DNA of 64,000 nucleotides, from positions 11,160,001 to 11,224,000 of the forward strand of contig OZ234498.1 of NCBI GenBank assembly GCA_965153455.1. The letters are read 5' to 3'. Under the pieces are notes generated by a model that was given only the letters and a program-made list of their open reading frames with translations, was not told the DNA's origin and ran no database searches. Positions 32,731 through 44,690 of the stretch are shown here, piece by piece. The DNA is from Sphagnum compactum. Lineage: Eukaryota > Bryophyta > Sphagnopsida > Sphagnales. Within the stretch, counting starts at the first letter, position 1. Each line of letters begins with the position of its first letter. Made by a program: the position numbers and the translations under genes.

Positions 32731-33232
32731 AGGTTTCTTTTTCCCAACTGCACTTTGCATGCGTGAGCAAGTTTTGTCAGAGCAAATATAGAGCACACTA
32801 GATATTTAGATCTCAAAAGTAATTCGAGCACAACCTAACCATGAAACAACACCTTTTCCGAAAATGTTCATACACGCTAGTGAAATGAGAATGAAAACTA
32901 CACACCACTCTTTCTTTTGCTTCACTCAGAAGTGTGGAGCTGAAATTAGGAAAAAACTGAGGCTTCTTTTCCTACTGGAAAGTCAAAATGGCTTGTGTCC
33001 AGGTTTTGGTCTCTTGTTGTTGGACTGTGTCTATTTGTATGGAAATGGGGATGTTTGGGTTCACTCTCTGGCTGATGTGGTGGTGGTGGTGGTGGCGGTG
33101 GTGGTAGTGTTTGTGAAGAGCATAGTCTTCCAAATAGGGGAAGTGTCAAAACCATGGTGTGATTGAAAAGCTTTGAAACTGAAAGCCTGCTGCAGGTTCT
33201 GGAAACATGAAGCAAGACATATGTGCTCAAGG
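32731..33232. other. Region downstream of the zinc-finger gene, probable 3' UTR then spacer
   Basis: It follows the TAG at 32728-32730. A GGTGGTGGTGGT-type tract lies at about 33078-33108. No conserved ORF is seen. The transcript end was not located. Confidence 0.35.
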
Positions 33233-33390
33233 ACTCTTCATATGACCACTGCATTTGGTGTGAGAAAAATGTGGCCTTGTGCACTGGCAACGGGAACCAG
33301 TGCAATGCACTCTTCATATATGACCACCGCATTTGGTGTGAGAAAAATGTGGTCTTGTGCACTGGCAATGTGAACCAGTGCAAGAATGCA
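33233..33390. repeat. 76-bp tandem duplication
   Basis: Two copies begin ACTCTTCATAT at 33233 and 33309. Both carry GCATTTGGTGTGAGAAAAAT and CTTGTGCACTGGCAA, ending near AACCAGTGCAA. Identity is high, so the duplication is fairly recent. Confidence 0.92.
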
Positions 33391-33514
33391 CACACTTGAG
33401 ACAACGCTCAACTTCATGAGTGGATGGAAATTCCATTTTTTTGGTTTTCAAATTCCTCAAGTAAGTCCGCTGGTGAGGAAATGTCCACTGGGTGTCCACT
33501 GGTGAGTTTAGATA

Positions 33515-33791
33515 TGGCTAATTTTGTTATTTTTATTTTGAAAAATGGCAAAAAAAAACTCCCTAATAATCACAATTTTTGGGGTAATCTGGCTAATTTA
33601 ACTATTTGTATTTCAATAGATGGCAAAAAAAACCTTAAAAATCACAATTTGTCAACTGGTGTTTATTATTTCCCATTTTACGAAAGAAAAATTCGCCAAG
33701 TTGCGAAATTTGGCCACAAAATTAATTTCCAGTGCCTTCTTCAATGGCTTTTTTTTGCCATTTTTCAGAATAAAACTAATAAAATTAGCCA
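33515..33791. mobile_element. Foldback MITE with ~43-bp terminal inverted repeats and TA flanks
   Basis: The left arm 33515-33558 (TGGCTAATTTTGTTATTTTT...) is the reverse complement, with about four mismatches, of the right arm 33749-33791 (...ACTAATAAAATTAGCCA). TA dinucleotides flank both ends (33513-33514 and 33792-33793), as expected for a Tc1/mariner-type target duplication. The element is 277 bp with no coding capacity. The same inverted symmetry makes both strands translate to similar NF(V/I)IFILKNGKKK peptides, which are artefacts. Superfamily assignment from TA alone is tentative. Confidence 0.82.
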
Positions 33792-34108
33792 TAATGAGAG
33801 TTGGAAGCAAATGGCAATATAACTTTACTTTGGAGCTGCTGCTAAACCCTAAACTCTTCTTTGCTGCCAACTTTCTTTTTCCTTCTTCTTCAATGCTCAA
33901 GTGCATTTGCATTGCTACAAAAAAAAAAATCTCTTAAATTACAGTTTTTTTTCATTTGCATCGATGTTGCTGCAAAGACTGAATTTCACTTACCGGAAGA
34001 ACAACAAACAGCATTCACATACTCCCCAAAAATTCAGACATCTCATTAAAGACCCTCATAATGATATGCTGCGGATCATGTTCAGAATTTATTTGTTTCT
34101 GGGTTGTG

Positions 34109-34580
34109 GTCTGAATTGTTTTCTCTCTGAATTTGTTTTCTGGGCGGTTGTTGTTGTTGTTGTTGATTTTTGAGTCGTGGTCTGAATTGTTTTCTCTCTG
34201 AATTTGTTTTCTGGGCGGTTGTTGTTGTTGTTGTTGTTTTTTGAGTTGTGGTCTGAATTGTTTTCTCTCTGCATTTGTTTTCTGGGCGGTTGTTGTTGTT
34301 GTTTTTTGAGTCGTGGTCTGAATTGTTTTCTCTCCGAGTTTGTTTTCTGACTGGTTGTTGTTGTTGTTGTTGTTTTTTGAGTCGCGGTCTGAATTGTTTT
34401 CTCTCTGAATTTGTTTTCTGGGTGGTGGTTGTTGTTGTTTTCTGAGTTGTGTTCTGAATCTGGGTCGGTCTGAATTTGCTTTCTGGGTCGGTCTGAATTG
34501 TCTTCTGTCTGAATTTGTTTTCTGGGTGCTGGTTGTTTGTTGTTTTCTGGGTAGGTCTGAAATGAAGACGTTGTTGTTGT
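34109..34580. repeat. 71/65-bp minisatellite with internal (GTT)n
   Basis: Unit starts (GTCTGAATTG) occur at 34109, 34180, 34251, 34316 and 34387, then more degenerate at 34468 and 34491. Each unit has TTTTCTCTCTGAATTTG, a TTTTCTGGGCGG segment and a variable (GTT)n or TTGTTG run. A 217-codon minus-strand ORF (34668 down to 34015) runs through it and encodes alternating N-, T- and Q-rich blocks. I treat the ORF as a by-product of the repeat. Confidence 0.92.
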
Positions 34581-34739
34581 TGTTTTCAGTCATCATCTGA
34601 AGCCTAAGTCCACAGCCCCATGGGTCCATGGGGTCCATCATCTTGGATTGTTCAAGCTTGAAAAACAAAGGAAGTGAAGAGGCAGTAGCCTAGTTGTAGT
34701 ACAAGCCCTAAACATCCATATACAAATATCTTCTACCCA

Positions 34740-34950
34740 CAATCTCATAACCCAACTAGGGTACTACTTTTTAAGGTTCCTTGTTTTTTGCCTTTAAGGT
34801 TAGTTTTTAGTTGATCCCTAGTTTGACATTTTGATCTTCAATTGGGGTGATGCTTTTTTTGAGGACACCCAAAAAGTGGGGATGAAACCCAAAGTAAGAG
34901 ATTCAATTGGGGATAAACTAGGGACTACTCCTTTTAAGGATATGACTTTA
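34740..34950. repeat. Short dispersed repeat with direct and inverted arms
   Basis: AACTAGGG(T)ACTACT...TTTTAAGG occurs directly at about 34754 and 34916, and a complementary TGATCCCTAGTTT lies at about 34811. The arrangement suggests a small rearranged or MITE-like unit, but ends and target duplication are not clear. Confidence 0.4.
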
Positions 34951-35351
34951 CTGGGTTGATGCTGAAAGAAGTTCAACGAGAGCAAACACTCTTGTTAGCA
35001 GTGTACAGAAAGAATGGAATCAAGTGCAAGAAGAAGAAGAAGGGATTTCTTGTCAGCTTTTACTTTCTTCTCTTCTTCTTTTTTGGCAGCAAGCAGTTTT
35101 CAAGGTTTTTAGGGTTTACACAAAGGACCATGAGAAAATGTGGCAAGGGAAATTTGGCAAGGGAAATTCTCGTACCCAATTGATCATAAACACAGTTTGT
35201 AAGAATGCTGCTGTAATGGGCGAAAGGTATTAATTTGGTCCTTTAAAAGATTGGCTTGTAATTATGAAGAAAATGCAAAGGTTTTCATGAACTGTTTTTG
35301 TTGCACTGATAGTTGTTTCGTTTTTCTAGGTCTTCAAAGAGTTCCTCAAAC

Positions 35352-35354
<3 letters not shown>

Positions 35355-35384
<30 letters not shown>
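35355..35384. repeat. (TG)15 microsatellite
   Basis: A perfect TG dinucleotide run lies just 5' of the acceptor of the orphan exon at 35408. Confidence 0.97.
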
Positions 35385-35385
<1 letters not shown>

Positions 35386-35407
35386 ATGGATATATTGTTG
35401 TGTACAG

Positions 35408-35905
35408 AATTCTGTGGTTCCTCTCATGATGGAAATGCAAGAATCAGATGGTAGCAGCAAAAGAGCTTTGGTATCACAAGCAGTTCCGTGTTCTGGCAGC
35501 AACCCATTTCCAAATAAGAAGCGGCTGGTGACTCCCGCAGCTTCAGAGAAGGTATGATGAATTTCGCCAATGCCATCTTTGCACTTGAACTTTTGGAGTT
35601 GTTCTATCGTTATGAAGGGTTTCTCTGTCATGCTGTGGATCAAACTTGGAACACAACTCCATCTACATGGAGAAGAGTTCCATGACACTCAGGTGAATTA
35701 TTAGGTCATAGAGACATTGACCCAATTGAGTACTCTGTTTGTTATTGTCTGTTCGCAGGTTTATGCTAGAAGACACTCTGGAGGTGCTCAACAACAAGGG
35801 ATTGCCCCATCAGTGTGTGGCACTGGGGGTTTGAGAGCTGAGCTTTCTTGCTTGACCCAGGAAAGAGAAACCCTAATGAAAAGAATTTTGCAAAGAGCAA
35901 TATGA
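35408..35905 (+). CDS. Two in-phase 3' exons of an unrecognised gene (or alternative 3' end of the zinc-finger gene)
   Basis: An exon-like block 35408-35551 (acceptor GTGTACAG, donor AAG-gtatga) and a second block 35759-35905 (acceptor GTTCGCAG, TGA at 35903-35905) are both open, both phase 0, and join as AASEK-VYARRHSGG. The joined 96 residues include SDGSSKRALVSQ, NPFPNKKRLVTP and a C-terminal ELSCLTQERETLMKRILQ helix-like, charged segment. Codon use and composition look genuinely protein-coding, unlike surrounding DNA. I do not recognise the family. No convincing 5' exon or start codon is seen nearby. The donor after exon 8 of the zinc-finger gene (32511) has the same phase, so these could be alternative terminal exons of that gene. 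They could also be a gene fragment like the adjacent SRP54 pieces. Confidence 0.45.
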
Positions 35906-35981
35906 AATAACCAGGACACTAAGAACTGATGACTGCAGTTCTTCAGATGGTGGGGACTTGAAGATGGTAAATGATCCAGTG

Positions 35982-36859
<878 letters not shown>

Positions 36860-36875
36860 TCAGGTTTGGAGCACA

Positions 36876-36912
36876 TCTGTCTGTCTGTATGTCTGTATGT
36901 ATGTCTGTATGT
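36876..36912. repeat. (TGTCTGTATGTA)n-type microsatellite
   Basis: CTGTCTGTCTGTATGTCTGT is followed by ATGTATGTCTGTATGTC, an impure tetranucleotide tract upstream of the SRP54 pseudogene on the complementary strand. Confidence 0.85.
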
Positions 36913-37024
36913 CCAGATTTGGTAAATTCCACTGCAAAGAAGTGGCAAGTGAAAGAGGAGGGGGGACAGATGGGTGAGGGGGGAGTGAGGGAGGAGGGAG
37001 TAGGCTGCAGAGCAGCTTGCAGGT

Positions 37025-37140
37025 GGTGGTTAGCTTCGTTACCTCCCACGGCCCACCTCCTTGCTTCCCCGGTGGCGGTGGTGGTTAGTGGTTACGTCCC
37101 ACGGCCCACCTCCTTGCCTCCTGGGCGGTGTGACCTGTCA
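37025..37140. repeat. 53-bp GC-rich tandem duplication
   Basis: CCCACGGCCCACCTCCTTGC occurs at 37045 and 37098 with similar flanks (GGTTAGC/GGTTAGT before, TTCC/CTCC after). The segment is GC-rich compared with surroundings and follows a G-run-rich block at 36957-36997. Confidence 0.85.
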
Positions 37141-37460
37141 CAACTCACCTCTCTAAATAAGTCCCTTACGTGGCAGAGGAATAGCAGGCAGGAGAGGAAT
37201 CAGTGTGAATAGGGACAGATTTGACGCCTGACCAAGGTTTTTTTTAATATTTAAATAATAAATGTAAAATTTTAAACCAAACACACTTTGCAACTTATTC
37301 ATAATTTGTTAACATTTTAAAACTGAATAAGATCTGACCCTTGTTTGAAATGGATGAAATTGAAATCCATTCAATTCTTTATGTAAAAATGCTCGTCATA
37401 TACACCAATGGCCTACATTAATGCCCAAAAAGAGTGAGATAATCTACAATCATGAGAAAC

Positions 37461-37550
37461 CATTGTTTGCCTAACCCTAGAATTTCAAGTGGCATTGTTA
37501 GTTGGCATTGTTTGCCTAACCCTAGAATTTCAAGTGGCAATGCTAGTTGG
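37461..37550. repeat. 45-bp tandem duplication
   Basis: CATTGTTTGCCTAACCCTAG occurs at 37461 and 37506, each followed by AATTTCAAGTGGCA and a TAGTTGG end. The copies are almost identical. Confidence 0.92.
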
Positions 37551-37904
37551 CAAGGGGTTCGCAATTCAACAACAATAGTCGCCCTCCTAAGCTTTGTGCT
37601 CCAAGTATGTAGTGTAATTGTTTGTGCTTGTTGTTGCTTTTTGGTTGTTGGTGTTCAAAAGTTTCAACTTCCATGAATTCTTGTCCCTTATTTCTTTCCA
37701 TTGTGGTCATTTGCTTTGGGATTCATCTTCTTCCATTTTGTCGAATAGAACTTAGATGGTGCTCATTGTGGTCTACTATTATGTAGGCTACATGATGGCA
37801 CTCTTCCAATGATAATTTTTAAGTGTGTGATGCAAGTCATCAACATCTATTATGACACCTTAATCTTTTATCATCATTATCCTTTGTGTTTTGGTGGTCA
37901 TTTG

Positions 37905-38410
37905 GTGTTTCGACATAGTTTATAAAACTCATCCCACCCCTTTCTTGTGTATTATCCTCGTTGTCTTGTTTTTCATTGGTCATCTGGTGTGTTTTATTGT
38001 TCTACAAAACTTGCCTCATCCCTTTCTTATGTGTCATCTTCATTGTCTTGTGTTTTGTTGGTTGTCTAGTGTGTTTTGTCATTCAAAACTTACCCCCTCC
38101 CCCCTCACACTTGTTCATTGTCATCTTGTGTTTTGGTGGGCCCCTAATGTGTTTCATTGCCCTATAAACCCCCCACCTTCACATTCATTCGTCATCTTAT
38201 GTTTCAATGGGCACTTGGTGTGTTTTATTGTTCTACAAAACCTTCCCCCGCTCCTATGTTTGTTTGTAATTGGTCTTGTGTTTCAATCGGCCCTTGACAT
38301 GTTTCATTGCTTTACAAACTCAAATCCCCCCTTTCACATGTGATCGTTGTCATCTTATATTTCTTTGTTTCATATGGTGTTTTTTGTTATTTTATCAAAC
38401 TCACCCCACC
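37905..38410. repeat. Degenerate ~80-bp tandem array, about seven units
   Basis: GTGTGTTTTATTGTTCTACA-like sequence recurs at about 37988, 38070, 38148, 38218 and 38296, each followed by a C-rich run and a GTCATCTTGTGTTT-like segment. It translates to a periodic hydrophobic peptide on the + strand, which I regard as non-genic. Confidence 0.75.
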
Positions 38411-38469
38411 CCCATTCATCATCACTGTTGTTTTATTCCTCTTGAGAACCCAAATCGCATTGTTGATTG

Positions 38470-38760
38470 TCCTTCTTGTTTACGAAGTGTGACCCTTCCC
38501 CTTCTCATATTCTTCTTGTTTTATGAAGCATAACCCTTTCCCTTCAACCTATTCCTCTTGGTCTATGGAGAGTGACTCACTCGTCTTGTTTTTATTGGTT
38601 TGTAGAGCCTAAATCTTTGGTTTCATTCCTCTTGGTTTGTGGAATTCGATCCCCTTGTTTTGTTTTTCTTGGTTTCAGGAACTTGATCCCCTTGCCTTGT
38701 TATTCCTTGTTTATGAAGTTTGACACCTTTGTTTTATTTATCTTGTTTGTCCTCATGTTT
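38470..38760. repeat. Degenerate CTTGTTTT...GATCCCCTT tandem array
   Basis: CCTCTTGGTTTGTGGA, TTTTCTTGGTTTCAGGA and CTTGTTTATGAAG-like elements recur every 50-60 bp with variable T- and C-rich fill. It continues the low-complexity tract to its left but has a different unit. Confidence 0.55.
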
Positions 38761-38995
38761 TTTAGAACCCAAACCCTATCACGATTGTCGTGTTCTCCAC
38801 CTCCCCCCACCTTTAGTTGTAAACACTTATTTTTAGCAAGCTTGTTACAACATTGTTATAACATGTCCTTTCATTTGCATTCAAACCTTTACCCTTACTT
38901 TGGCTTCTCTTTGATTTTCTATTGTACACCCAAGGATCATCCCTTTATACAAAAAAAGGTGGGCCCTTAAACTTGTTGCAAAATTGAATTGAAAT

Positions 38996-40711
38996 TTATC
39001 CCTGCTCATTTATTGCAATTGTAGACCAAGTTGTGCAAAATTTTGTTTTATGGCATTTGTTCATTAGCCTTTGAACCACTTTATTAATCACATTAGGGAA
39101 ATTAACAACTTGTTTAGCCCTCTTCTCCTCCTTATTCCTTTTTTGTTCTATGATCTTTTCCACCACCTCCTTATCCATGGATTTTGTCACAAAATATATG
39201 AATATTCACTAGATATAATTAACATGTGATTAATTGTAATCAACTAATGATTCTTCGCCCATTGTTTTTCTTACAAGCTAACATGGGGGGGACAACAAAT
39301 TTGCAAAAGACAATGATTCATGGGTTGCAACTGTTGAACTTTGGCCTTGTTTCACTTCACAAGTAGGTTGATTTAGGTCACCTATTAGGTCGTAGCATCT
39401 TTTATTGAACTTGTATTTTGTGTGGTAGTAGTATTCATGGGTATCCACATTATATCTCAAATTTGGCTATTATTGGTAATCAAACATCAACCCTTATTCC
39501 AACATCATCTACTATTGCTACTATGTTCAAGAATTGTGTGGTAGCTCCAGTTTCCCCCCATTCTTGTTGATCATCAACTACTCCATCAAGACTATCATTG
39601 TTTTTTTTATTTGAAATATTGATAGGTGGTGTTGAGTATATGTTATTTGGTTTGGTCTTATCATCCATAGCCCTAGGGTTCAATGCCAAATCCATGTAAC
39701 TATCATCCACCACTTTTGATGATTTTACTAGACAATGATTGGTTCAAAATTGTGTCAACCCTACCAACCAATGTGCATTTGTTTAGTTCACTATGATTAA
39801 TTCTAAATGTTTCATTGTTTATCTCTTTCCTTACAATTGATTTGAAGGTTTGAAACAACTCACATTTGGGAAACCTTATAGGGCATGGGATTATAAGAGG
39901 TAATGTGATCATGTCCAACCCATATGCTTGTGTTTATTCTATTGTTTCCAACATAACATGTGAACCATGTCCATCATGAACTAATAGGTGTCAATGAAAT
40001 TAAAGATGCCACTTGCAATTAACCTTTTGAATGTGATGAAAACTCTTTGAATATAAATAATGTCATCCATGCCTTGGTTTGCATTACCATACATGTTCAT
40101 GTTAAAGATGTAAAATTTTAGTAGGAAACCCTTGCAACATTTATGATATAGCTTACTTTTAACCACTCCTTGGACCTTGGAATGGTGTTGTAAATAGGTT
40201 GCAACCTTTTTCTGCTATGATTTTTGCCCTTAATTATTTCATGCATGAATCCTTGTTTTGTTTAAATTCTAAATGTCATCTAAACTTACTTGTGTTGTGT
40301 GTATAATGTATGGTAGAATGAATTACATGCATGACTTGTCATACCTTATGCCCTATAGACCTCCAATCCTTTCACAAGTCTAATGTTTAGTTTTAAATGT
40401 TGACATTTGAACCAAAACCACAAACTATTCCTTGAAATTTCATCTTTGATAGGGGTGGGCCTAGTTTAAATGAGTTTTCCCATTTCATTTGGAGTTGTTG
40501 CAAGGTCATTGAAAGTCCAAATTCTTGCATAATGAACACCCAAGCCATCATAGCTACATCTTCTTCTTCCATTAACACACCTTATGGGCCAACCTTCCTT
40601 GATCATGCCATTCAATGATCTAAAAGAGAAGTTAGAAATTTGTTCCAATGTTTGTTTGTTTTTTCTCAAATAAGTTTTTGTCCTTTCCATTGTATCCATT
40701 GTTTCTTCCAA
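38996..40711 (-). pseudogene. Unclassified decayed minus-strand coding remnant
   Basis: A chain of seven minus-strand ORFs of 60-81 codons runs from 40711 down to 38996, nearly end to end. It includes peptides such as SFRSLNGMIKEGWPIRCVNG, RRRCSYDGLGVHYARIWTFN, CEVKQGQSSTVATHESLSF and VTKSMDKEVVEKIIEQKR. Composition is more protein-like than in surrounding DNA, so an old, frame-broken mobile-element or gene ORF is likely. I could not assign it to a transposon family. Confidence 0.35.
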
Positions 40712-43700
40712 GGATTTGGATGTCCATTTGCCTCATTGGTGTAATGCAAGAGTTTTATTTATTCTTGTTGCCATGTTTGTTTATTTTGCAAATGTAGGTG
40801 AAATGTTTTTTTTACCTGCTATTGGTTGGTTTAGCAATCCACATTGTCACCTACAAGGTATATTGGGCATCATGGCAACCCTTGACCTCTTGGCCCCAAC
40901 CTTCAACAATTAGGGGAGTTCTCTCTAAACCTACCAAACATATGCATTTCAAACACCTATACACACTCCAAAATTATTTTTAAAGTGTTCTAGGTTAGGA
41001 TACTTCAAAAGAGCATGACTTTTCAAATTTTGAATAAAACAAATAAGTTCATAAAAAATTTCAACATCCTCCCATATTAAATTGATGTTTATAGTTGATA
41101 TGCATGTTGTAGGTGTGAATCTCATGTTATATTGGGCTACAACTTGTTAAAATTTACAATAACTAGATCTATTTAAGTTCCTTACTACTTTTGGGAGTAA
41201 TTTTTGGATCCAATGATAGTGTATAAACTTGTATTTTTCCTCCTAGATTTGATTTACATAAGAAGTTCATATCTCTTCACTCGATGCTTGTACATTCTAA
41301 GATTGCAAATTTGCTTTTACTTTGATATCTTATGAACTAGCTTTTTCTTTCACTTATATTTCCCCTTCTATTGGTTTCACATTTTTTTTTCTTTCATATA
41401 TTTTAGATTTCAATTTGCACCTAGAACCAATAGCTCTAGGAAACATTGAAAATCATCTAACATATCAATTGGGAGTGAAGACATTAGTAAAAATTGTTAA
41501 AGGATTTGAGAAACTTGAAGTTTCACTCAAATGTATTATGTTTTGCACATATAACTGGATTTTGATATGCATGGTTTTGGAAGGAATCCAATGTGCTCAC
41601 AAGAGGGCTCCTTGCATGTTCTTTAAGACATTCATAAATGTGTCTTATTTTGTGCCCCAAAGTTGTTGTTTTGGATATTAAGTTTTAAGGCTTGTTTGTG
41701 CACACAAGATTCTTTGTATATCTAAACCCCAATTTTTAAAAATTGCATAAAACCACTCCCATTACTAAACAATCCCTTCTATTGAGCAGGTTGAAATATT
41801 TTATTATATGTGCACCTTAAGGCTTAAACTAAACATTTTGTTATTATAATTGAGGTTGATGGGTGCCCAAAATTGATACAATACTTTCCCCATCACTAAA
41901 TATTTTGTTATTTAAATTGCATCTCAAGGGGTGCGTAAATGACCCAATTTTTTTCCATGAACAAACACAAAAATGCTTCATTCATCCTTGGGTGATGAAG
42001 AATTTAAACACTAATTTTATGCACCAAGTGTTTAGTCGTAAGATATATATTGAATGTCAATCAATTTAACCATTAATCAATAATAGGCCCTTGGTCAAAC
42101 AATTGCTTCGATTTGTCATCAATTGTTGTTCAATGATGGAGTTGTTTACCTTAACCCTCCCAAAATCATGGGGCCTTTATTCTAATTTTGGTATTGTTGA
42201 AAAGCCTACAACAAAATGTTGTGCACATTTGTTGTTTTGGAATTTTTAGACCAACTAAACAAAAATCATTAAAATTAAAGTGACTTTCATCTTTGAAAAT
42301 TAATTAAATAAATGAAAATAAGCCCATTTCAACCAAAAGAGTATTGGGATGGGTGACCTTTTAAAAGGTTTAATATACTTGCGTCAACAATTTAGGGGCC
42401 ACTAGTCTATATAATAAAAATAACATTGCTTGTTTTTTCAAAGTTTCATACCTACCTACAAACCTACCCTTCCCTCTTCCAAACCTTTCCATAACTATAA
42501 TCTATTTTTTACAATTATAATCTAAAGATAAATCTAGTCACAGTTGGTAAAAAAGAAAATGATTTACTGACACTCAACAAATTAAATTCATAAAAGAACA
42601 TGCATAATTTACAACCCATTGTTGTCACCTTACCAACTTGTAGGTTCCATGTTTGTTAATTAGATGACATCATTTCTTTCAATTATAAAGTCATTTAGTG
42701 TTTAAATTTGTGCTTGTTTTTATACAAATTTGCAATGATATATGCAAATATTAGTTGTGAAAACTTGCAATATTTTTCATGTGTGTGCACATGGGGGATA
42801 TATATAGTTGTAGCATGGACAAAAACATATGCATAAAATTAATTATTTGTTGATCAATCCATATATTACTCTACGCCCCAAACTTTCAAATGTAACTTCT
42901 AATAATCTTTACATATAAATACTTGCATCATAGAAAGCTACATGAGTTTTTAATATATTTTAAAATTAAGTTTATGTACAACACAATTCCTCATGTATGT
43001 GTGTGTTTATAGTACATATTATTTAATTAATGCAAAAACTACACATTTGAAAGTTGCCATTTGAGCAGAAAATCAAGTTCAATCAAGTTACTATGGTTTA
43101 AACATATAATCCAACATTTTCATTCAATTATTTTGAGTTAAACGTGTAAACAATATCAATGTATATTGAATTTTTTTAATATATTGAACCGACAATGATG
43201 TTTTAATGGGTCCATTCAATGTTGAGGCACACAAAAGAAATGTCTCACACCAAAATCACTTTCAAGATATTACTTTGAATGACCATTACATTTATGAAAT
43301 AATTTATTTGGTATTTTTTTCTTTGTTCATTAAATGTTTGGATTGTTAAAACATGTCTTTAATTGTACTAAAAATGGCTTAAACCATGTCTCATCGTGTA
43401 GTTTTATCAAAAAGGAATCAATATGACTAACAATATTTGTTCAAATTCCTCCATATTTTAACCACAAATAAAATAAAGGATGTTTTATATGATGTCATAA
43501 AGTTTTAATATGATAAAACACCAAATTTTGTGGAATTGGTGTTAGAATCTTGGATTTTTTTAATCAAAAGAGGTTGCGTTAATAATAACAATCAAATTAA
43601 TTTATTAATTACAAAATTACATTCTAACTTGGTTTGAAAATAACTATAAGAGACATGCATGGGTGCAAAAAAAGGACATTATTTGATTTTTTAATAGGGT

Positions 43701-44690
43701 TTTGGCATTCTAAATGAAAGTATGCCATTATGGAAATGTTTTATAATCATGCATTCATTTTTGGTCTATACTTGAACATGACATTCAAAATTTATTTAAT
43801 TGATTTGAATCATTCGTTATAACACTTATTACTTGAAAACTTAAACATGAATACCCCCTTTTCATTAATTAACATCTCAAAACATTATTTTTCTTTAGGA
43901 CTTAGGACACATGACAAAGGGTGTCATGATTCTTGTTGTGGTACCCCAATCGTGAATGCCCCCAACTATTTTTTAAAGAAATTTTTATTGATAAAAATAT
44001 ATCAATACACAAATGATGAATTATTGACATCACCATGGTATTTAAATATCAAAATTTTCCCAAGACATGTGTACCCTAATCCCAATTTGTTTTTAAAGGA
44101 TGTATACCAATATTAAGTTGATATGCACAAAATATGATACCAACCCAATACTTAGTAAAAACCATAGATCTCATGCTTTAAGCAAACAAACAAGAATAAA
44201 AAAAGTGATTAGAAGAATTGGAAAGGATGTAAGATTTGAATAATTCCAATGCATCAACAAGCATTAAGGTTATGAAATGGACAATCAACAAAATGATAAT
44301 GAGAAATTGAAAAAGTAAAAACACATATATTTCTTGTTCCCAATGGGTTTCCCATCAAGTTCCCAATTGGTATTTGCCATGTTCCCCCAATGTTTCCAAT
44401 AACACCTCATTTTATCCCATATCTTTTGCCCCAAATTTTTGTTTTGTAATTGATATAAACAACCTACATGGAGGAAACCACAATACATTTATTTTGGGAT
44501 TACCTAAAATTTGATTAAATTAATTTGTGATAAATCAATTAATGATTCCCATCGTGAAGGAAAAAATGTTGAATTTTGAGGGTCCCCACAACTAATTAAT
44601 ATGAATATCAAATGACATTATATTATGGTATCCATTATATCATTGTGTCACAATCGTGAATTTTTTTTTTATGCCTTTTGGTTTTTTAAC
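40712..44690. other. AT-rich intergenic stretch, no gene seen
   Basis: The longest ORF (41322-41681, +) is Phe/Ile-rich without a recognisable motif. At 44331-44420 there is a run of CCCAATGGGTTTCCC-like segments that recurs in variant form near 52495-52550, possibly a dispersed repeat. Nothing else is supported. Confidence 0.45.

Noticed and set aside
34015-34668. 217-codon minus-strand ORF as a real gene
   Set aside because: It is produced by a stop-free minisatellite and no splice, start-context or family support was seen. It is kept only as an observation.
41322-41681. 119-codon + strand ORF
   Set aside because: It is Phe/Ile/Leu-rich translation of AT-rich DNA without a domain or repeat support.
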